Below, piece after piece: positions 59,832-64,000 of a stretch of DNA of 64,000 nt. A program made the position numbers and the translations under genes. This DNA comes from Spyradosoma sp004558035 (GTDB taxonomy: Bacteria > Verrucomicrobiota > Verrucomicrobiia > Opitutales > UBA953): positions 124,001 through 188,000 of the forward strand of contig NZ_JBNPNH010000004.1 of the NCBI RefSeq assembly GCF_050314555.1. Reading direction: 5' to 3'. A model generated the notes under the pieces. That model saw only the letters and a list, made by a program, of their open reading frames with translations. It did not search any database and was not told the origin of the DNA. Position 1 is the stretch's first letter; each line of letters opens with the position of its first letter.

Positions 59832-61088
59832 TCAACGACGCGCGAGCACGGCGACGTTTTCGATGTGGCGCGTCTGCGGGAACAGGTCGAAGGGCTGCAC
59901 CTGCTCCAGCGCGTAGGCGCCGGAGGCGAGAATGCGCTGCAGGTCGCGCGCCTGCGTGTCCGGTCCGCACGAGACGTACACGACGCGGCGCGGCGCGAAC
60001 GCGAGCAGCTGCGCGATGAACGCCTCGTCGCAGCCGCGGCGCGGCGGGTCGATGACGAGCGCGGTCTCCTCCGGCGGGAACGGCACTTCCGCGAAGATGA
60101 TTTCCGCCGAGCCCGCCGTGAACGCGCAGTTCGCTAGCCCGTTCGCCGCCGCGTTCTCGCGCGCCTTGACGACGGCGTCCTCGCTGACCTCCACGCCGAG
60201 CACGCGCTCGAAATGCTTCGCCGCGGAGAGCGCGAAGAGCCCGCTCCCGCAATAGGTGTCCACAAGATATTTGCATTCGCCGTTCCCGCGCGCCGCGCGC
60301 ACGCCGAACTCGACGAACTCGGGCAGGATGAACGGGTTGTTCTGGAAAAAGTCTCCCGCGACGAATTTCAGCGTGAGCGCGCCGACGCGCTCGGAGACGG
60401 GCGCCTTGTGGTCGGTGACGACGCCTTCGAGCGTTTCGCGCACGAGCATCGTCGCGCCCTTGCGGAACTCGCCGCGCGCGGCGCGGGCGCGCACGTTCTC
60501 GCGCAGACGCGGGAGCGCGGCGTTCACGGCGTCGGTCGCGATCGGGCACGCGGGCACGTCGACGAGGCGGCGCGCCGTTCCCGCGGCGAGAAAGCCGATC
60601 GGGAAATCCGCGTCGCCGGGGCGCGGGCGCTCGAAGTGCGGCGTGATCTTCGAGCGGTAGCCGTAGCGCTTCGGCGAGCCGCGGCAGGGACTGACGGGAA
60701 AGGAGATCTTGCCGAGGCGTTCGAGCAGCTCGGCGACCTGGCGCGTCTTCCATTCGAGCTGCGCCGCGTAGTCGAGATTCTGATACTGGCAGCCGCCGCA
60801 CGCGCCGAAGAGCGGGCAGCGCGGCTCGACGCGGTCTTTCGCGGGAACGAGAATTTCGACGAGGTCGGCGCGGGAAAAGTTCTTCGCGTTGTGCCAGACG
60901 CGCGCGCGCACGCGCTCGCCGGGCAGCGCTCCCGGCACGAAGACGACCCAGCCGTCGCGCCGCGCGACGCCCTCGCCGAGATTCGTCAGCGTCGCGATTT
61001 CGAGCTCGAGCTCCTGATGATACGCGAACGGCTCGGGCCTGAACTTCGCGGGAACGCGTGCGGGTTTGGGCTGAAAATCGGTCTTCAT
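59832..61088 (-). CDS. 23S rRNA (uracil-5)-methyltransferase, RlmD/RumA-like (418 aa)
   Basis: SAM-dependent m5U methyltransferase. A TRAM-like RNA-binding domain (about 28-80, LTNLGEGVARRDGWVVFVPG) precedes iron-sulfur cysteines in EPRCPLFGACGGCQYQN. The catalytic domain has motif I LVDTYCGSGLFALSAAKHF, DPPRRGCDEAFI and the nucleophile in VVYVSCGPDTQARDL. All cluster cysteines (CPLFGACGGC plus the Cys of VDVPACPIA) can be found. The family also includes RlmC and TrmA; the cluster favours RlmD/RlmC. The position in 23S rRNA cannot be read from sequence. Confidence 0.85.
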   Translation of the reverse strand: MKTDFQPKPARVPAKFRPEPFAYHQELELEIATLTNLGEGVARRDGWVVFVPGALPGERVRARVWHNAKNFSRADLVEILVPAKDRVEPRCPLFGACGGCQYQNLDYAAQLEWKTRQVAELLERLGKISFPVSPCRGSPKRYGYRSKITPHFERPRPGDADFPIGFLAAGTARRLVDVPACPIATDAVNAALPRLRENVRARAARGEFRKGATMLVRETLEGVVTDHKAPVSERVGALTLKFVAGDFFQNNPFILPEFVEFGVRAARGNGECKYLVDTYCGSGLFALSAAKHFERVLGVEVSEDAVVKARENAAANGLANCAFTAGSAEIIFAEVPFPPEETALVIDPPRRGCDEAFIAQLLAFAPRRVVYVSCGPDTQARDLQRILASGAYALEQVQPFDLFPQTRHIENVAVLARR

Positions 61089-61140
61089 GGCGCCTATGAA
61101 ACCACAGAGGCCGAGAGGCGGAAAGCGAAATTCGCGCGCC

Positions 61141-62343
61141 TCAGGCGGCGACCGCGGCGGCGAGGACGCGGGCGACGCGCGTCTTTTCGGCGGCGGCGAG
61201 GATTTCGCGCGAGAGCGGCTCGAGCGCCGCGCTCAGGGCTTCGGGCGCGAGCGACTTCAGTTTTTCGCAGAGCAGGAAGGCGGAGCTGGGCGTTTCCGCG
61301 TTGAAGAGCATTTCGGTCGTCCGCCGCGCGAGCAGCGTCGCGGTCTCCGCGTCCTTCCCGCAGATCGGGAAACAGCCGCAGGCGACGGCGAGCGAGACGA
61401 GCCGCGGGAACGCGTTTTTGCGGCGGCGGCGCGGCGCCACGAGGACGCCGAGCGCCCGCAGCACGGCGGCGAGTTCCGCGTTCCCTCCGGGAGGCGGCGC
61501 GAACGCCGTGCGCGGCGCGAGCGCGGGATGGTTGCGGACGAGCGCGACGATCTTCTGCCCCGCCGGCGAAGCGACGTCCGCGTAGACGCGAAACCGGCAT
61601 TCCGGATTGCGCAGCGCCTCGAACGCGAAAATCTTCAGCGCCGTCTCGAGCTCCTCCGGCTCGGAGTCCGCGTCGCCGAAACAGCCCCAGAAATTTTTGC
61701 GCGCGGGCGCGCAGGGCTTGAAGCGGAAGACGTCGCCGTCGATCGGCGGCGGCGCGACGAACGCGTCTTTCAGCCGCGGGAACGAGCGCGCGTTGCGTTC
61801 GCGCAGCGCCTCGTCGGCGAAGACCGCCGCGGATACGGCGGAAAGAACGTCGCGATGCGCGAGATTTTTCTTGTACGCCAGCCTCTCGCAGGTCGAAGCG
61901 ACGAGCCGACGCGGCAGAGGCCCGCGGCGCGCCTCCGTCCACACGGGATCGCAGGCGGGAAATTCGCGCGGCCAGTCCGAAAACACCCAGGCGACGACGC
62001 GACGCGCGCGCGGGAGCGCCGGGGTCCACTCGGCGAGGGAAAGCCCTTCGACGTCGCCGAGCAGGAGCGCGTCGGAAGCGGCGGCGGAGCGCCCGATCGC
62101 CTCCGCGACGGCGGCGGAACCGGTCGTGACGCGCCCGCAGGCGGCGAAGAAATTGCCGCGGAAGGCCTCGGGCGGCGTCGGCCGATTTTCGCGCGCCTCA
62201 TCGGAACGCGCGGCGGCGCAAAAAAAAACGGACGCGGCGGCGTCCGAAAAAGCGCCGAGCGCGTCGCGAAAGGCGGAATCCGGAGCGTCCGCGCGAAAGG
62301 CGTTCGCGGGCGCGGCGGAAAGGGCTGTGAGGCTCGGCGGCAT
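61141..62343 (-). CDS. Glycosyltransferase-like protein of uncertain function (400 aa)
   Basis: A soluble, Ala-rich protein. The C-terminal half resembles a GT-B (GT4-like) donor domain: FWGCFGDADSEPEELETALK, RFRVYADVASPAGQKIVALV, LAAVLRALGVLVAPRRRRKN and LVSLAVACGCFPICGKDAET, the last like the E-x7-E region of GT4 enzymes but without clear catalytic glutamates. The N-terminal half (SDALLLGDVEGLSLAEWTPA, VVAWVFSDWPREFPACDPVW) fits a Rossmann domain. It lies between the rRNA methyltransferase and exbD on the same strand. The call is tentative. Confidence 0.5.
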   Translation of the reverse strand: MPPSLTALSAAPANAFRADAPDSAFRDALGAFSDAAASVFFCAAARSDEARENRPTPPEAFRGNFFAACGRVTTGSAAVAEAIGRSAAASDALLLGDVEGLSLAEWTPALPRARRVVAWVFSDWPREFPACDPVWTEARRGPLPRRLVASTCERLAYKKNLAHRDVLSAVSAAVFADEALRERNARSFPRLKDAFVAPPPIDGDVFRFKPCAPARKNFWGCFGDADSEPEELETALKIFAFEALRNPECRFRVYADVASPAGQKIVALVRNHPALAPRTAFAPPPGGNAELAAVLRALGVLVAPRRRRKNAFPRLVSLAVACGCFPICGKDAETATLLARRTTEMLFNAETPSSAFLLCEKLKSLAPEALSAALEPLSREILAAAEKTRVARVLAAAVAA

Positions 62344-62403
62344 GGGAAACGGCGCGCGTTCCCGCGCGGCGGACGCGCCGCCGCGCGACGGGAACGGCGC
62401 GAC

Positions 62404-62862
62404 TCAGAAATCGTCTCCGCCGGTCGCGCTGAACGTGACGTTCATCACCTTCGCCTTCGCGAGGACGTCGAGCACGTTCATGATGCGGTCGTATTTGACG
62501 GTTTCTTCCGCGGCGACGGTGACGATGATCTTCTGTCCGGACTGGTTCGAGAGGTCCGCGAGCTGGCGCATGCGGACGTAAAGCTCGACGAGCTTCTTGT
62601 CTTCGGGGCCGGCGAGCGGTTCTTCGTCCAGCGAGACTTCGCCGACTTCGCTGATGCCGATGGTGACTTCCTGCGGCGGCTCGGAGGCGTCCGCGTTGGC
62701 GGACGACTCGACGCTGCCGGGAAGCGTGGTCTTGATTTCGTACTCGATCTTGATCGTTCCCGCCAACACCATGAAGTAAAGGAGAATGACGAAGACGACG
62801 TCGAGCATCGGCGCAATCTGGAATCCGAGATTGGGAGTTTCTTCCGCTTCTACGCGTTTCAT
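62404..62862 (-). CDS. exbD: ExbD/TolR-like biopolymer transport protein, second copy (152 aa)
   Basis: Energy-transducing partner of the ExbB/TolQ proton channel. The single transmembrane helix near residues 16-37 carries the conserved Asp of IAPMLDVVFVILLYFMVLAG. The periplasmic part is longer than in E. coli ExbD and acidic (EVSLDEEPLAGPEDKK). It ends KAKVMNVTFSATGGDDF. It is 6 bp downstream of another exbD in an ExbB-ExbD-ExbD operon. Confidence 0.9.
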   Translation of the reverse strand: MKRVEAEETPNLGFQIAPMLDVVFVILLYFMVLAGTIKIEYEIKTTLPGSVESSANADASEPPQEVTIGISEVGEVSLDEEPLAGPEDKKLVELYVRMRQLADLSNQSGQKIIVTVAAEETVKYDRIMNVLDVLAKAKVMNVTFSATGGDDF

Positions 62863-62868
62863 GGGGCG

Positions 62869-63336
62869 TCAGTCCTCCTTGTTCATGCCGGTGAAGGCGA
62901 TGTTGTCCATGCCCGCTTCCGCCGCGAGTTCGAGGATCTGGCTGATGTATTTCGCCGTCACCTGCCTGTCCGCGCGGATCAGGAAGCGGATTTCGGGATC
63001 GATTTCCTTGGTGTAGGGATTCGTCGCTCGGGAGACGATTTCCTGAATCGTGTCCTCGCGTCCCTGTTCGGTGATGTCCACCGGGCGGTCGTCGATTTTG
63101 ACGACGGGCTTGCCCAGCGTCGCGTCCCAGCCGACGTTGAAGAGCACGGCCTTGGCCTTGGTCTTCGGGTCCGGCTGTTCTCCGTTCGCGGCGACGGGCA
63201 GCGTGATGCTGTTGTCGATCTTCAGCATCTGCGACGTCGAAATGCTCATGAAGAAGATGAGCAGAACGAAGAGCACGTCGAGCATCGGCGCGATCTGGAA
63301 TTCCGGTTCCCCGTTTCCTCCTCCGCTGCTTGCCAT
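62869..63336 (-). CDS. exbD: ExbD/TolR-like biopolymer transport protein, first copy (155 aa)
   Basis: Same family as its neighbour: a transmembrane helix at about 14-34 with Asp in IAPMLDVLFVLLIFFMSIST. The periplasmic domain has RFLIRADRQVTAKYISQILE near the end. The two copies differ in loop length (insert around DATLGKPVVKIDDRP), so they may form a mixed oligomer. It lies 49 bp downstream of exbB. Confidence 0.92.
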   Translation of the reverse strand: MASSGGGNGEPEFQIAPMLDVLFVLLIFFMSISTSQMLKIDNSITLPVAANGEQPDPKTKAKAVLFNVGWDATLGKPVVKIDDRPVDITEQGREDTIQEIVSRATNPYTKEIDPEIRFLIRADRQVTAKYISQILELAAEAGMDNIAFTGMNKED

Positions 63337-63385
63337 GGTTTATCCTTCTTTGAAAAGTTCACGAGCCGCCGTTGCGGGAACGGCG

Positions 63386-64000
63386 TCAGGCCTTCGGTTC
63401 TTCGGCGGGCTTTTCTCCTTCGGGGAGCGCGGCCGGTTCGGCGGGCTGCTGTTCCGCGCCTTCGGCGGGAGCGACGGTCCAGCTCGGAGCCGCGGCGTAG
63501 ATCTCTTCGTCGCCGACGAGGTAGCCTTCGAACTTCTCGTACGGCATCTTGCGGAAGAGCCCCGTCACGACTTCCTGCAGGTCGTGGATGACGGACGTGA
63601 TGCGGTTACGCAGCAGGTAGAAGAAGAAGAACGCGGGAATGGAGACCGCGATGCCGGACGCCGTCGCGACGAGAACTTCACCGATGTGCGCCGCGAGTTC
63701 GCCCGCGCCGCCGCCGCCGACGCCTTCCTTGCCGAGAGCGCCGAACGCGCCCTTCATACCGGTGACGGTGCCGAGCAGACCGATCATCGGGCCGCAGACG
63801 CCGATGACGGAAAGGTAGGAGATGCGGGCGTCGAAACCGGACTTGATGCGGGAGATTTCCGAGAAGATCGCTTCTTCCGTCATCGTCTTGCCGTCGGGAA
63901 GGAAGGCGACGCCGACGCGGACGACGTCCGTCAGCGACGAGGGATTCGCGCGGCAGTATTCGTAGGCGCCGCGGTAGTCGCCCGCCTGGAAGAGCGAGCG
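63386..64000 (-). CDS. exbB: ExbB/TolQ/MotA-type proton channel (N-terminus outside window)
   Basis: Proton-conducting subunit that energises TonB or Tol systems. The frame is open to the window edge (at least 204 codons). Two transmembrane segments are visible, YLSVIGVCGPMIGLLGTVTG and HIGEVLVATASGIAVSIPAF, with the Thr/Pro features of the family. The cytoplasmic loop precedes them (SLFQAGDYRGAYEYCRANPS). A Pro/Glu/Ala-rich C-terminal tail of about 45 residues is unusual. The ATG at 63883 is internal, not the start. Confidence 0.9.
   Translation of the reverse strand, partial: RSLFQAGDYRGAYEYCRANPSSLTDVVRVGVAFLPDGKTMTEEAIFSEISRIKSGFDARISYLSVIGVCGPMIGLLGTVTGMKGAFGALGKEGVGGGGAGELAAHIGEVLVATASGIAVSIPAFFFFYLLRNRITSVIHDLQEVVTGLFRKMPYEKFEGYLVGDEEIYAAAPSWTVAPAEGAEQQPAEPAALPEGEKPAEEPKA

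Noticed and set aside
61087..63591. An 834-codon plus-strand frame opposite the glycosyltransferase-like and exbD genes
   Set aside because: It runs across three minus-strand genes and lacks any motif.
63386..63883. A complete 165-aa ExbB starting at ATG 63883
   Set aside because: The frame continues open upstream with family-like sequence to the window edge, so this ATG is internal and the gene is truncated by the window.

Overview
The window is high-GC DNA from a diderm bacterium with lipopolysaccharide. The best fit is a Verrucomicrobiota (PVC) lineage, possibly a host-associated Opitutales-like group; this is an inference. It rests on a PEP-CTERM sorting signal, two giant tandem autotransporters built of PATR-type beta-strand repeats, ExbB/ExbD proteins, a WaaG-type LPS core enzyme, a Bacteroidetes-style PurM and cysteine-poor L31/L36. 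No tRNA, rRNA, CRISPR array, prophage or transposase was recognised.

Layout. 1-14.9 kb (minus): a cell-surface cluster of a small beta-barrel protein, a PEGA-like secreted protein, a 2,369-residue autotransporter and a second autotransporter cut by the window edge. 15-20 kb: ferredoxin, purM, a secreted PDZ protein with an ECF sigma/anti-sigma-like pair, and kbl. 20.2-23.3 kb (plus): ribH-nusB-ftsY and a ribbon-helix-helix protein with a histone-H1-like tail. 23.3-25.1 kb (minus): a TPP riboswitch driving thi4 and thiE, which are separated by an inverted-repeat element. 25.2-34.5 kb: a divergent UvrA, queC, a BASS-type transporter, a VWA-like protein, a PEP-CTERM protein and a Trk/Ktr potassium channel. 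34.7-39.9 kb: rpmE, rpmJ, ispE, sufB-sufD and a phosphoesterase. 40-45.7 kb (plus): an LPS kinase, waaG and two MsbA-like ABC exporters in one overlapping operon. 46.3-54.5 kb (minus): trxA, recB, recD and an MmeI-like restriction-modification gene. 55.1-57.4 kb (plus): an arsenic-type operon (arsR, membrane thioredoxin, arsC, arsP). 57.5-64 kb: mutY, pstS behind a Pho-box-like array, an RlmD-like methyltransferase, a glycosyltransferase-like protein and exbD-exbD-exbB (cut by the edge).

Four features stand out. (1) The heptamer GGGAACG/CGTTCCC (usually CGCGGGAACG) recurs every few hundred bases in genes, spacers, hairpins and even the riboswitch. It looks like a genome-wide iterated motif in the manner of HIP1 or DNA-uptake sequences. 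(2) Two homopolymer tracts look like phase-variation switches: an 11-G run exactly between the -35 and -10 of the PEP-CTERM gene, and a 7-C run near the start of the MmeI-like gene that currently puts it out of frame. (3) The intergenic regions carry a layered family of palindromic repeats, including a MITE-like element present twice in opposite orientation, and one repeat hairpin lies in frame inside the restriction-modification gene. (4) The arsenic operon encodes a thioredoxin-like domain joined to a cysteine/glycine cluster and a membrane anchor.
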